In this document: one piece after another, positions 34,340 through 44,054 of the stretch
Layout of the letters: each line of letters opens with the position of its first letter
Position numbering within the stretch: position 1 is the first letter of the stretch
Source of the DNA: Kamptonema sp. UHCC 0994
GTDB taxonomy: Bacteria > Cyanobacteriota > Cyanobacteriia > Cyanobacteriales > Microcoleaceae
NCBI RefSeq assembly: GCF_029167235.1
Contig: NZ_JARFTR010000018.1
Coordinates: 1 to 44,087, forward strand
DNA length: 44,087 nt
Reading direction: 5' to 3'
Notes under the pieces: generated by a model
Databases searched by the model: none
What the model was told of the DNA's origin: nothing
Seen by the model: the letters and a program-made list of their open reading frames with translations, nothing else
Program-made: the position numbers and the translations under genes

Positions 34340-34568
34340 ATCGCAAGGTTGATTGCCATTATCAGCAAGGGATGTTAGAAGCTTTAAAAGGCGCGATCGC
34401 TAAATGGGAAGAAGCATTAAAGCTGTATCGAGAAGCTGGCGATCGCACTGGGGAAGCTCGCACCCTTGACAACATGGCTTCTGCCAAACGCGCTCAAGGC
34501 AATCTCACCGAAGCCTCACTAACATTGAAGCCTATTACCAGTTCTACATCGACTATGATACCGGTTAA
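34340..34568 (+). pseudogene. Decayed TPR-CHAT gene remnant
   Basis: Translation gives [35 protein letters not shown] and [11 protein letters not shown], matching a TPR-CHAT N-terminus joined directly to the last TPR of the gene downstream ([10 protein letters not shown]). A one-base deletion (GAAGCCCTCAC there, GAAGCCTCAC here, near 34513-34518) shifts the frame. The next frame then reads [15 protein letters not shown] and stops at 34568. In the intact gene the blocks [10 protein letters not shown] and YDT are separated by 30 and 14 or so codons, so at least two further deletions are visible. Confidence 0.75.
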
Positions 34569-34593
34569 CAAGGTCTTGTTTGAGCAGGTGTTT

Positions 34594-37500
34594 ATGAAAT
34601 TCACAGTTTGGGTTTGGGGGCATTGGGGCTTAGCTGTAGGTGCGAGTATCCTGCTAGGATCTGCTACAGGGCCCAATCCCAAGATATTTGAAAGCTTTGG
34701 CGATTGGTGTACCAACAAAGAGAGTTTGACCCCCGAAGTCAGACATACTGTTGAGGTGTTGCTGTCAAAAGCAAAGACACAAGAGTGCGATCGCGCTCAA
34801 AAAACGCTGACTAATCTAACAGAACTTTCCCTGATTCGCAATCAAATAGTCGATCTCCAACCCTTATCAAAATTTACCAATCTTAGAAAGCTTAACCTCA
34901 GTTTAAATCAAATAAGAGATGTGCAACCGTTATCGGGACTGACTAATCTGAGATTTCTCGTCCTCAATTTCAATCAAATAAGAGACGTGAAACCGTTATC
35001 GGGACTGACTAATCTCACAGAGCTTTTCCTCGAAGCCAATCAAATCGTAGATGCGGCACCATTAGCGGGATTAACCAATCTAACAGGGCTTTCCCTCGCA
35101 TCTAATCAACTTGTAGATGTGGCACCTTTATCGAGAATGACTAAGTTAGATTTTCTTTATTTAAGTGAGAATAAAATCGCCGATGTCAAACCATTATCGG
35201 GATTGACTAATCTGATACTGCTTTTCATTCACTCCAATCAAATCACTGATGTCAAACCATTAGCGAACTTGACAAGTCTGACAGCCCTAGATCTCAGTAG
35301 AAATCAAATCACCGATGTCAAACTTTTAGCGGGATTGGCTAATCTGACAACCCTCGATCTCAGTAGAAATCAAATCACAGATGCGACACCTTTATTGGGA
35401 TTGACGAATCTGACAACCCTCGATCTCAGTGGAAATCAAATCCCGGATGGAGAAGCCGATCGATTAATTCAGAAAAACAAACAATTATTAAATCAAAAAA
35501 AAGATCAAGCCGAGCGATTGATTCAGGAAGCTAGGCGACTATTCAATGAACAAACAGCAGCATCTTACCGGGCGGCATTGCAAAAGTTTGATGCAGCACG
35601 TTTGCTTTATCAAAGGCTTCGATATCTGAAGAATGAAGCTTATGCGCTGAACCAAATGGGCTTAATTTCTAATAGATTAGGAGAGATACAACAAGCCTTA
35701 GATTACTACAAACAAGCCCTTTCCCAGAATCAATTTTTAGGCGATCGCCCCAAACAAGCCGTCATCCTCAACAATATCGGCGCTGTGTACTATGCTTTGG
35801 GAGAGAAACAGCAAGCGATCGACTACTACAACCAAGTTCTGGCGCTGATTCGAGGAATGGCGGATCGCCCGATCGAAGCAATTCTCCCCAGCAATATCTT
35901 GAATATATCTCCAAATACGCGCACATCATCGGGCGATCGCAATGCGGAAGCTACCACACTCAATAACATCGGCTTAGCCTACAATGATTTAGGAGAAAAA
36001 CAGAAAGCCAGAGAATATTTTGACCAAGCCCTTACTTTGTTTCGCGCTATGGGCGATCGCACTAAGGAAGCAACTACTCTCACCAACATCGGCTTAGTCT
36101 ACAACGATTTGGGAAACCAACAGCAAGCCCTCGATTACTACAACAAAGCCTTGTATCTGAGACGAGAAGTGCGCGATCGGCGCGGAGAAGCCTTTACACT
36201 TAATAATATAGGTGTTACCTACTCAGAATTGGGAGAAAAGCAGAAAGCAGAAGAGTATTTCAAGCAAGCCCTCCCGCTGTTTCGGGCTCTGGGCGATCGT
36301 CCTGGAGAAGCCCTCACCCTCTACAATAGTGCTACCATTAAACGCGATCAAGGCAATCTTACTGAAGCCCTCACCGACATTGAAGCCTCCATCAAAATCA
36401 TCGAAAACCTCCGCACAAAAGTTACCAGCCCTGAACTTCGCACCTCATACTTTGCCACTGTACAAAACTATTACCAGTTCTACATTGACCTATTAATGCA
36501 ACTGCACAAAAAGCAACCTAATTCTGGTTATGATACCAAAGCCTTTGAAGCCAGCGAACATTCCCGCGCCCGCAGCCTCCTCGAACTTCTTCAAGAAGCA
36601 AACGCCGATATTCGTCAAGGCGTTTCCCCTGAATTACTGCAAAAAGAACGCAGTTTACAACAACAACTCGACGCAATAGAAAAACACCGAGTCGAAGTTC
36701 TAAGTCGCCCCAATTCTACCCCCGAACAAAAAACAGAATTAGACCAAAAACGGCAAACTTTACTAGGACAATATCAGGACATTCAAGCTCAAATTCGTGC
36801 TACCAGTCCCCGCTACGCTGCCCTTACTCAACCGCAACCCCTAACTCTTTCACAAATTCAACAACAAATTCTCGATCAAAATACAATTTTACTCCAGTAT
36901 TCTCTAGGAAAAGATCGCAGCTATCTCTGGGCTGTGACTAAAACCGGCATCACCAGTTATGAATTACCCAAAGTTGCCGACATTGAGGAAGCCGCCCGTA
37001 ATTTTCGAGATAGTGTCACTAATCAGCGCTACCGAAATAACCCCACTCGCTTAGCTGAAACTAACAATGCTATCAGTCAAATGATCTTACAGCCTGTAGC
37101 CGCAAAAATTGGTAAAAAACGCCTGCTCATAGTTGGTGATGGCGTGTTAAATTATCTGCCCTTTGCGGCACTATCACTGAATGATAATTCTGAAAAAAAT
37201 GGAAATCAGCCTTTAATTATAGACCATGAAATCGTGCTGCTACCTTCGGCTTCCACCTTAGCAAGTTTAAGACAAAATTACAATGATAGACCAGCCCCTA
37301 GTAAGGCTTTAGCTATTCTTGCCGATCCAGTCTTTAGTGCTAATGATGAACGAGTGAAAAATAATTCTTCAGCCACTACTCAGCAAGCAATAGAATCAGT
37401 AAATCTGGGTTTAAGCCGTTCTATTCGCGACAATAACGTACAGTTTCAACGTTTAACTTTTACTCGCCAAGAAGCGCAAGTTATTCAAGCCTTATTACCG

Positions 37501-38019
37501 ACTAATTCTGGTACTGAATCTTTGGATTTTGAAGCTAACCGTGCCACAGCAACTAGCCCAAATTTAAGCCAATATAAAATCATTCATTTTGCCACTCACG
37601 GTTTAGTTAATAGCGTTCACCCTGAATTGTCAGGAATTGTGATGTCTTTAGTCGATAAAAATGGCAATCCTTTAAATGGATTCCTGCGACTAACGGATAT
37701 TTTTAATCTGAAATTGTCAGCAGATTTAGTAGTTTTAAGTGCCTGTCAAACTGGTTTAGGTCAGAACATTCAAGGCGAGGGAATGGTAGGATTGACACGG
37801 GGATTTATGTATGCTGGTGCAAAGCGAGTAGTCGTGAGTTTGTGGAATGTGGACGATGAAGGAACGTCGAAACTAATGGCAAGTTTCTATCAGGGAATGC
37901 TGCAAAAAGGGTTAACGCCAGCGGCGGCATTAAGGGCGGCGCAATTGGAAATGTTACAGCAGGAAAAGTGGCGTTCTCCTTATTATTGGGCGGCTTTTAC
38001 GCTTCAGGGGGAATGGTAA
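34594..38019 (+). CDS. LRR-TPR-CHAT protein (caspase-like protease domain)
   Basis: A 1141-residue protein. Start chosen at 34594 ([12 protein letters not shown]), preceded by GCAGGTG and followed by a hydrophobic signal or anchor segment (about 4-24); the frame upstream to 34372 is pseudogene sequence. A two-cysteine cap (DWC...EC, about 37-65) leads into ten 22-residue leucine-rich repeats (about 73-290; pattern TNLTxLxLxxNQIxDVxPLxGL), then about seven TPRs (about 320-640), a coiled linker, and a C-terminal CHAT domain with candidate catalytic His1002 (FATHG) and Cys1051 (SACQTG). CHAT proteases act in cyanobacterial differentiation (HetF) and in defence (TPR-CHAT). LRR at the membrane or outside plus CHAT suggests a sensor-protease; the side of the membrane is uncertain. 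Confidence 0.88.
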   Translation: MKFTVWVWGHWGLAVGASILLGSATGPNPKIFESFGDWCTNKESLTPEVRHTVEVLLSKAKTQECDRAQKTLTNLTELSLIRNQIVDLQPLSKFTNLRKLNLSLNQIRDVQPLSGLTNLRFLVLNFNQIRDVKPLSGLTNLTELFLEANQIVDAAPLAGLTNLTGLSLASNQLVDVAPLSRMTKLDFLYLSENKIADVKPLSGLTNLILLFIHSNQITDVKPLANLTSLTALDLSRNQITDVKLLAGLANLTTLDLSRNQITDATPLLGLTNLTTLDLSGNQIPDGEADRLIQKNKQLLNQKKDQAERLIQEARRLFNEQTAASYRAALQKFDAARLLYQRLRYLKNEAYALNQMGLISNRLGEIQQALDYYKQALSQNQFLGDRPKQAVILNNIGAVYYALGEKQQAIDYYNQVLALIRGMADRPIEAILPSNILNISPNTRTSSGDRNAEATTLNNIGLAYNDLGEKQKAREYFDQALTLFRAMGDRTKEATTLTNIGLVYNDLGNQQQALDYYNKALYLRREVRDRRGEAFTLNNIGVTYSELGEKQKAEEYFKQALPLFRALGDRPGEALTLYNSATIKRDQGNLTEALTDIEASIKIIENLRTKVTSPELRTSYFATVQNYYQFYIDLLMQLHKKQPNSGYDTKAFEASEHSRARSLLELLQEANADIRQGVSPELLQKERSLQQQLDAIEKHRVEVLSRPNSTPEQKTELDQKRQTLLGQYQDIQAQIRATSPRYAALTQPQPLTLSQIQQQILDQNTILLQYSLGKDRSYLWAVTKTGITSYELPKVADIEEAARNFRDSVTNQRYRNNPTRLAETNNAISQMILQPVAAKIGKKRLLIVGDGVLNYLPFAALSLNDNSEKNGNQPLIIDHEIVLLPSASTLASLRQNYNDRPAPSKALAILADPVFSANDERVKNNSSATTQQAIESVNLGLSRSIRDNNVQFQRLTFTRQEAQVIQALLPTNSGTESLDFEANRATATSPNLSQYKIIHFATHGLVNSVHPELSGIVMSLVDKNGNPLNGFLRLTDIFNLKLSADLVVLSACQTGLGQNIQGEGMVGLTRGFMYAGAKRVVVSLWNVDDEGTSKLMASFYQGMLQKGLTPAAALRAAQLEMLQQEKWRSPYYWAAFTLQGEW

Positions 38020-38023
38020 TATA

Positions 38024-38044
38024 GCAGAAGGTAGAAGGTAGAAG
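38024..38044. repeat. Heptamer tract AGAAGGT x2-3
   Basis: AGAAGGTAGAAGGTAGAAGG lies shortly after the CHAT stop, next to TATAGC. A related tract (GGCAGAAGGTAGAGG) is within the element at 11173-11256. Confidence 0.6.
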
Positions 38045-38149
38045 GCCCAAGGGTAGAAACATTTAGTTATCTAGAAGGGCAGAAATGCCTTACTCTATAT
38101 AAATAACAATCAGATTTGTGCCAGCTACCTGGAAACTGCCTCGACACCT

Positions 38150-40285
38150 ATGTTAGAAAAACTTATTGCCGACAATGATGCCCGGACTGCGGCGGAGTTA
38201 ATCGTAGAACAAGTTCAATCTGGCAAGCTGACTACAGCGGAACTCAAAACGAAAATTTTCGGGGGACACTGGCGGGAAGAATCCTGGCATGAAGTCCTGC
38301 GGCTAATTGCAGGAAGGCTGGATGAGGAGAGTGTATCAGAAATTATTGAATATTTGATTGGGCAAAACGGTCAAGAAGAAAGATTTATCAATCTGTTTTT
38401 GGCGGCTCAATGTCTGTTAGAAACAAAAAATCGCGATCGAGTAACTGTTGATACTACATTGCTCAATTCTTTTAAGAGCTTATCTCAGTATGGTACTGGC
38501 TTTTTGATTTTATATCAAAGCGCTCAAGAGTTGCAGGAAACTTATCAAGTGCGATCGCAGGCAATTAGAGCGATCGCAGCTACTTGGAAACACCAACCAG
38601 AAACCTATACTTGGCTGTTGAATCTGCTTCAGTCTAACGATACCGGAGAAGTCCGCGCCGCCGCTGCTCAAGAATTGGCGCGGGGTTGGCCTGACGCGAC
38701 AGATATATATCTCCTTCTCAAAAGCTTAGCTGAATCTGACGGCAGTTGGGCCGTGCGATCGGCAGCGGCCCAAGAGTTGGCGCGGGGTTGGCGGGAAGCG
38801 GCGGACACATTACCTTTGCTGTTACACCTCGCGGAGTTAGATACCAGTCCCGCAGTCCGCAGGGTAGGCGTGCAAGAATTAGCCAAAAATTGGCCAAATC
38901 AAACAAATATCTTAGTTTTGCTGAGAAAAATTGCTGAAGCTGACGAAAGTTTAACAGTGCGAGTAGCAGCTTGGGAAGCGATCGCCAGAGGTTGGTCGCA
39001 GGATGCCGAAACTTTGCCCCAAATCAAAAAGCTAACTCAGACAAGCAGTTCAACTCTGCGAATAGTGGCGGCGCGAGAATTGGCGCGGGGTTGGCGAGAA
39101 GAGGCAGATACTTTGTCTTTGCTGAGAGGATTAGCTCAGTCAGATGAGAATAAGGAAGTGCGAAAGGCTGCATTAGCAGAGTTGGGAAAGGGTTGGGGGG
39201 GCGATCGCGAAATTTATCTGTTACTGAAAACTGTAGCCGAATCTGAGGGCAATTCCGCAGTCCGAGAAGTGGCGGTACAAGCAATAGCCAGAGGGTGGCA
39301 AGATTTCTCAGAAACTTGGGCTTTTGTAAAAACTGTAGCCCAGAGCGATCGCGATGTAGAAGTACGAGAAATCGCCCTTCAAGAAATAGCTAGAGGTTGG
39401 CCCGAAAATCCAGAAACCTTAACGCTATTAAAAACATTAGCCGAGGCGGACGATTATTGGATTGTCCAACAAGCTGCCGTGCAAGAAATAGCTAAACTGC
39501 GATCGTCTCATCCCGAAATCTTCCTGTGGCTGAGAAATCTTGCTGAGTCGAACAGTCATTTAAACGTGCGAGAAGCTGCACTTCGAGGCATCGCTAGGGG
39601 GTGGCCGCAGGAGTCTGAAACCTTGCCTTTCCTTCAAATTTTAGCTGACTCAGAACCCGATTCCTACCTGCGGACTGTACTCGTCCAAGAAATCGCCCAA
39701 GGATGGTCAAACCAACCGACAATCTTATCTTGGCTAAAATCTCTAGTTCAGTCAAATGATGTAGCACTAAGGCAGACAGCCGTACAAGAACTTGCTTGCA
39801 GGTGGCCTGGCGATTCCGAAACCTTGACCTTGCTGAAGGCCCAGGCTGAGTGCGACGAGAGCCCAAGTGTCAGACAAGCCGCCGTACAGAAATTAGCACG
39901 GGGTTGGAAAAATGACTCGGAAACTTTGGTATGGCTCAAAAGTAGAGCAGAAAGCGATCCTGACTCTCATGTGCGAGTAATTGCACTGTTGGAATTGATG
40001 CGGGGGTGGAAAGAGGAACCAGGAATGTTTGAATTTTTGTGCGATCGCGCCATCAATGACCCTTATAACCAGAAAGGCTCTTTCCCTTACAACCCTCGGT
40101 TTACAGCTTTGGAAGCAATTATCGAACACTATCCCCATCATCCCGGAGCCATCTCTCTTTTGCAAGCGCGATCGCTTCACGATGCCGACGAACAAGTGCG
40201 GGGGTTAGCAACTCGAAAGCTCAATATTGACACTCCCCAGTCTGTCATACACGGGGATTCTTCTGTGACAAACCTTGGGAGATGA
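38150..40285 (+). CDS. HEAT-repeat protein, NACHT C-terminus-like
   Basis: A 711-residue protein. Residues about 1-130 (FGGHWREESWHEVLRLIAGR, EIIEYLIGQ) resemble, from memory, the segment that follows the NTPase in cyanobacterial NACHT-HEAT proteins. About sixteen regular 34-residue HEAT repeats follow, most ending VQELARGW. There is no NACHT, signal peptide or catalytic motif. No ribosome-binding site precedes the ATG, and the frame is open upstream for about 26 codons (KGRNALLYI...) without a better start. It may be a detached sensor module or a truncated gene. It lies 130 bp behind the LRR-TPR-CHAT gene in the same direction. Confidence 0.75.
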   Translation: MLEKLIADNDARTAAELIVEQVQSGKLTTAELKTKIFGGHWREESWHEVLRLIAGRLDEESVSEIIEYLIGQNGQEERFINLFLAAQCLLETKNRDRVTVDTTLLNSFKSLSQYGTGFLILYQSAQELQETYQVRSQAIRAIAATWKHQPETYTWLLNLLQSNDTGEVRAAAAQELARGWPDATDIYLLLKSLAESDGSWAVRSAAAQELARGWREAADTLPLLLHLAELDTSPAVRRVGVQELAKNWPNQTNILVLLRKIAEADESLTVRVAAWEAIARGWSQDAETLPQIKKLTQTSSSTLRIVAARELARGWREEADTLSLLRGLAQSDENKEVRKAALAELGKGWGGDREIYLLLKTVAESEGNSAVREVAVQAIARGWQDFSETWAFVKTVAQSDRDVEVREIALQEIARGWPENPETLTLLKTLAEADDYWIVQQAAVQEIAKLRSSHPEIFLWLRNLAESNSHLNVREAALRGIARGWPQESETLPFLQILADSEPDSYLRTVLVQEIAQGWSNQPTILSWLKSLVQSNDVALRQTAVQELACRWPGDSETLTLLKAQAECDESPSVRQAAVQKLARGWKNDSETLVWLKSRAESDPDSHVRVIALLELMRGWKEEPGMFEFLCDRAINDPYNQKGSFPYNPRFTALEAIIEHYPHHPGAISLLQARSLHDADEQVRGLATRKLNIDTPQSVIHGDSSVTNLGR

Positions 40286-40415
40286 ATCCCTAAAATTTAA
40301 CTTCTATTGCGAAAGTCCTATAAGCGATCGCTCAAACCCAAGGCTCTGATTACAAGAGCCTCCTGCTATACCATTAACTTTTGACTTTGAACTAAGAATG
40401 CGATACAATCACTCT

Positions 40416-40469
40416 TATAGCAACCTTGCCCCTAGCCCCTAGCCCCTAACCGCCTTGGCGGTTGCTATA
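40416..40469. mobile_element. 54-bp TATAGCAACC-type element before the glycosyltransferase
   Basis: Perfect 10-bp inverted ends, TATAGCAACC (40416-40425) and GGTTGCTATA (40460-40469), enclose two CCCTAGC units, CCCTAAC and the palindrome-like CGCCTTGGCG. It ends 7 bp before the glycosyltransferase ATG and so forms its leader. No coding capacity. The rest of 40286-40476 shows nothing further. Confidence 0.7.
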
Positions 40470-40476
40470 AAAGCCA

Positions 40477-41637
40477 ATGCAGCCAGATTCTCAAAAATCC
40501 CCCAATTTACCTCTCGTCTCAGTTATTATCCCTGCATACAATGCTGAGAAATTTATTGAAGAAACTCTAAAATCTGTTCTCGCTCAAACTTATCCACAAA
40601 TTGAAGTTTTAGTAGTCGATGACGGTTCCCAGGATCGAACCCCTGAAATTGTAGAAAAAATCGCCCAAAAAGATCCTCGCGTCCAACTCCTAAAACAGCC
40701 CAATGCTGGCGTTGCTGCTGCTCGTAACTTAGGAATTCAGAAGTCAATAGGAGAATACATTGCCCCCATTGATGCCGATGATATTTGGTATCCTGAAAAT
40801 ATAGAAAAACAAGTTAAATGTATGATGGCGGGAGGGCCATCATTAGGAGTCGTCTATTCTTGGTCATTAGACATTGACGAAAAGGGATTTTTAACCGGGG
40901 GATTCCGCGCTTTTACAATTGAAGGTGAAGTTTATAAAACCTTAGTCTGCCACAACTTTTTAGGTAATGCTAGCGCTTCAATGATCCGGCGTTCTGCTTT
41001 GGATAAGGTTGGCTTTTACGAAAGTAATTATAGAGAACAGAGTGCTCAAGGCTGTGAAGATTGGGACTTGTACCTACGATTGGCAGAATACTATCAATAC
41101 CAAGTCGTGCCAGAATTTCTGATTGGATACCGCAAAGTTTACAGCAGTATGTCTAGTAATTATATGGCGATGGCGAAGTCTCACGCCTTAATGCTGCAAG
41201 ATGTAAAGCAACGACATCCTGAAATTCCAGAGTTCCTGTACCGATTTTCTGCTAGCACTTTTTTGATATCTTTGGCACACCAAAGTAGTCGGAATGGGAG
41301 CGATAGCACCGCTTTATTTTGGTTATTCCAAGCTTTAAAAGCTGAGTGTATCTCACCCTTGTTTCGTTTTGGTTTTTACAGAATATTGGCTAAAAGCCTT
41401 TTAAACTTATTATTCCAGTTTTGGAGACATCAAGATGCTCTGGAGGCACCTCTGAGATTACAAGAGCCGCCATCCTCTGAGTGTAAACTGACTAGCCGGG
41501 AAGTGTTGGTGGAGAGTCGGTGCAAAAATATCGAATTGATGGTAACGATTGGGAACATTTTTCATCGCTCAATTTCCCGCATTGTCAAGCGAAATCAAGC
41601 AGATATAGCAACCGCCAGGGCGGTTAGGGGCGCTTAG
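40477..41637 (+). CDS. Family 2 glycosyltransferase
   Basis: A 386-residue GT-A glycosyltransferase. VSVIIPAYNAEKFIEETLKS (about 14-33) and VLVVDDGSQDRT are the nucleotide-sugar-binding start, IDADDIWYPEN (about 98-108) is the DXD metal site, and CEDWDLYLRLAEY carries the ED base motif. No transmembrane helix is obvious. Such enzymes add sugars to lipid-linked or surface polysaccharides; donor and acceptor are unknown. The start lies 7 bp after a repeat element and has no clear ribosome-binding site. The C-terminal IATARAVRGA is encoded by an inverted copy of the same element. Convergent with a GT-C-like membrane protein. Confidence 0.9.
   Translation: MQPDSQKSPNLPLVSVIIPAYNAEKFIEETLKSVLAQTYPQIEVLVVDDGSQDRTPEIVEKIAQKDPRVQLLKQPNAGVAAARNLGIQKSIGEYIAPIDADDIWYPENIEKQVKCMMAGGPSLGVVYSWSLDIDEKGFLTGGFRAFTIEGEVYKTLVCHNFLGNASASMIRRSALDKVGFYESNYREQSAQGCEDWDLYLRLAEYYQYQVVPEFLIGYRKVYSSMSSNYMAMAKSHALMLQDVKQRHPEIPEFLYRFSASTFLISLAHQSSRNGSDSTALFWLFQALKAECISPLFRFGFYRILAKSLLNLLFQFWRHQDALEAPLRLQEPPSSECKLTSREVLVESRCKNIELMVTIGNIFHRSISRIVKRNQADIATARAVRGA
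41603..41630. repeat. TATAGCAACC-type end inside the glycosyltransferase 3' end
   Basis: TATAGCAACCGCCAGGGCGG and TTAGGGG are the reverse complement, with one change, of the right end of the element at 40416-40469. The gene's last codons and stop lie in it. A GAAGGGGAAG tract (about 41660-41680) follows, as in other copies. No gene lies in 41638-41752. Confidence 0.8.
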
Positions 41638-41752
41638 GCTAGGGGAAGCGTGAAAGAAGGGGAAGAAGGGGAAGAGGGGAACAGAGTTAATGGTTTGGGC
41701 CATGAGCGAGTGTCCTAACTTATGATATAATTTTGGGCAATCTTGGTAATCT

Positions 41753-44017
41753 TTATTTACTTTTCAATCGATACAAAACAGACTTTTGACTAACATTTTC
41801 ACCCCAAACAGATTCCAAATACCCATCCTCACTCGTTAACCAAGATACAGTTTTTTTCGTATATTTATCAAGGGAAGTCAGAGGCCCTAATGCAACTATT
41901 TTAACTCCATTTTGCCGCAAACTATCAGCCCATTTAGCACTCTGATCGAATTTCACTCTCAAAGGAACATATAAAACTTGCCGATTTAGGTTTTTCCCGT
42001 AAAAAAGGTAACTGCGGTGACTTAAAAAGAATCCAATTTTTTCATCAGGAAGCGTGTTTTTTTCAATATAATCATACATCCCTTGATAAATTTCAGCTCG
42101 ATTCAACTCTCGTTTTTCCCGCCACATCCAAGTTGTACTAACGATTAAAATCATTAACCCTATACAAGTACAAATCACAATTGTTCGACTAAAACGCTGA
42201 AATCTATGCAATCCTATTGTCAAAAATCTACCCTGAGATAATTGCCAAGTTAGTAAGAAAATAAACACTAAATAAATCACATAAATTCCTAGATATCGGC
42301 AGATATCAATCAGGTTAGGTTTCAGTATTGCGATTACTGTATTACCAGCTTCTATCGGAGAAGATTTAAACTGGTTAATCAGTTGACTACCCCAAATTAT
42401 ACTATTTCCAGTAAAAGAGGCATTTTTGATAGCATCAAAAAATTCGCTACTAAAAATACCTACAATACCGCTAATTAAAACAGTTGATATAATTAATATA
42501 TCTGCCGTTTTGACTAAAGTTGCACTCACCGCTGCGGCTACGGATATCATGCTTAAAAATGGAAATCCATATCTTAAATTAAATCCTAATAAAGGACTTA
42601 GTTGACCAACTATTTCGCCGTCAGTACCAGAACTAAATGGTGTAATAAAATACAAAAAGCCTGTGCCAATGAGTAAAATAATTAAACAAACAAATTTTTC
42701 ATTTATTTGGGGTATTCGCTTTTTAAATATTGCCAAAACTAGCAATGCGAATATCTGGCATAACATTGCTATAAATGGCAACTGCAATCTTACAATTACT
42801 TGAGAGAGAAAAATCTGCCAATTAGATATTTTTGTGAGGTTAAATTGATTCAATAAAGTGCTTTTCCAAATCTTTAAATACCCGAATGCTTCTGAATTTT
42901 TCGGCGGTGGAGATGTAGGAAAACTTGGCGAAAACAGAGTCAAATTCTGAAGAGGATGATTGATATGCAGAAGGTTTCGCACATACCAAAATCCTCCTAA
43001 AAACAACAAAAGGACTATTCCAAACAATAGCAGCGGTGATTTTACCTGAAAATTAAATTGTGTGTCTTTGGGTTTTAACCAGATTTTTTTCAATTCTAAT
43101 ATTGCCAATCCCCCCAAAATACAAGCGCCATAAATAATGGCTGTAATTTTAATGCCTGCAAATATTCCCAAGGCAGCCAAAAACAGAGTAAAATCAGATA
43201 TACTTCTGCGGCTATAATAAGATAAGGCAAAGTATAAAGTTACAGTAAATAATGCAGATAATGGTAAATCTATATGAATGGTATTAACCTGATTGAGCAC
43301 CATCGGCACAGTCAACAATAAAGATGAAGCTGCCATGCTATTGATGCGACTTGCGCCGAAATAAATACTCAAAAGATAGACGGAAATTCCCTGTATTATC
43401 CAAGCAATTAGTTGCGGAAAAGCTACCAGGAAATCTTCGCCGAAAGGGAGAACAAATAGCAAGTTTAAAATATGCCAATTATAAGGGTAAACTATGGCAT
43501 CTTGGTGATCGAATATCCAATTTCCTGTTGCATCTAATAAAGTTAAGGCCCCTGTTTGATACCAGCGGGAGATTGCGGGTAAGTGGAACCACAAAGAATC
43601 ATAGTTAGTGATTGGTTTTGTTGCTAATATCAACAAAAGTACAAGCGCCACAGCAGCAGCAGAACTAATAATTATTTGTTCCGTTTTATTGAGTGACTGT
43701 TTGAGCTTCGGTAGCTTTTGAAGCACAACTGAAAAACTATATCTTTTGGCAACAATTAAACTGAAACCACTAATAAATAGGAGTATTTCTGAAAAAATCA
43801 CCGTGTTTAGTGTTAACTTCTCGAAAGTGCCTAAAATTAAGCCAAGACTGATTTCTATAATACTCCATGCCGTTAATGTTACTAACAAAAAATGGGCTAA
43901 GGAAGATTTAACATTTTCACTTTGATTAATCAGCGCAAGAAATAAACATAAAGGAAGTGACCCTGATAGAATCACGAGAAATAATATTAACTCCCACAGA
44001 TGTTGTAGTATTACCAT
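41753..44017 (-). CDS. Polytopic membrane protein, GT-C (ArnT/PMT)-like
   Basis: A 754-residue protein with about a dozen or more hydrophobic helices spread from residue 5 to about 620 and a soluble C-terminal region (about 650-754; YDYIEKNTLPDEKIGFFLSH). The first large loop after TM4 carries ITNYDSLWFHLPAISRWYQ (about 137-155), like the acidic-residue loop of GT-C glycosyltransferases using polyprenyl-phosphate sugars. Later HIDLPLSALFTVTLYFA. Probably a lipid-carrier-dependent glycosyltransferase for surface glycans, consistent with the family 2 enzyme next door, but not proven. ATG at 44017 with AGGA 5 bp upstream. Confidence 0.75.
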   Translation of the reverse strand: MVILQHLWELILFLVILSGSLPLCLFLALINQSENVKSSLAHFLLVTLTAWSIIEISLGLILGTFEKLTLNTVIFSEILLFISGFSLIVAKRYSFSVVLQKLPKLKQSLNKTEQIIISSAAAVALVLLLILATKPITNYDSLWFHLPAISRWYQTGALTLLDATGNWIFDHQDAIVYPYNWHILNLLFVLPFGEDFLVAFPQLIAWIIQGISVYLLSIYFGASRINSMAASSLLLTVPMVLNQVNTIHIDLPLSALFTVTLYFALSYYSRRSISDFTLFLAALGIFAGIKITAIIYGACILGGLAILELKKIWLKPKDTQFNFQVKSPLLLFGIVLLLFLGGFWYVRNLLHINHPLQNLTLFSPSFPTSPPPKNSEAFGYLKIWKSTLLNQFNLTKISNWQIFLSQVIVRLQLPFIAMLCQIFALLVLAIFKKRIPQINEKFVCLIILLIGTGFLYFITPFSSGTDGEIVGQLSPLLGFNLRYGFPFLSMISVAAAVSATLVKTADILIISTVLISGIVGIFSSEFFDAIKNASFTGNSIIWGSQLINQFKSSPIEAGNTVIAILKPNLIDICRYLGIYVIYLVFIFLLTWQLSQGRFLTIGLHRFQRFSRTIVICTCIGLMILIVSTTWMWREKRELNRAEIYQGMYDYIEKNTLPDEKIGFFLSHRSYLFYGKNLNRQVLYVPLRVKFDQSAKWADSLRQNGVKIVALGPLTSLDKYTKKTVSWLTSEDGYLESVWGENVSQKSVLYRLKSK

Positions 44018-44054
44018 GATTCCTCACAGCAGAATATCGTTTTGTTTGACTTAC

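Larger units (their letters stand above)
34139..34593. other. Intergenic region with repeats and a decayed gene
   Basis: This stretch holds a REP-like element (34196-34275), a left-end fragment of the TATAGCAACC-type element (34293-34331) and the remnant of a TPR-CHAT gene (34340-34568). No intact gene is supported. Confidence 0.75.

Noticed and set aside
34372-34593. Start of the LRR-TPR-CHAT gene at 34372
   Set aside because: These codons belong to a frameshifted remnant of another TPR-CHAT gene. A ribosome-binding site and signal-like segment start at 34594.
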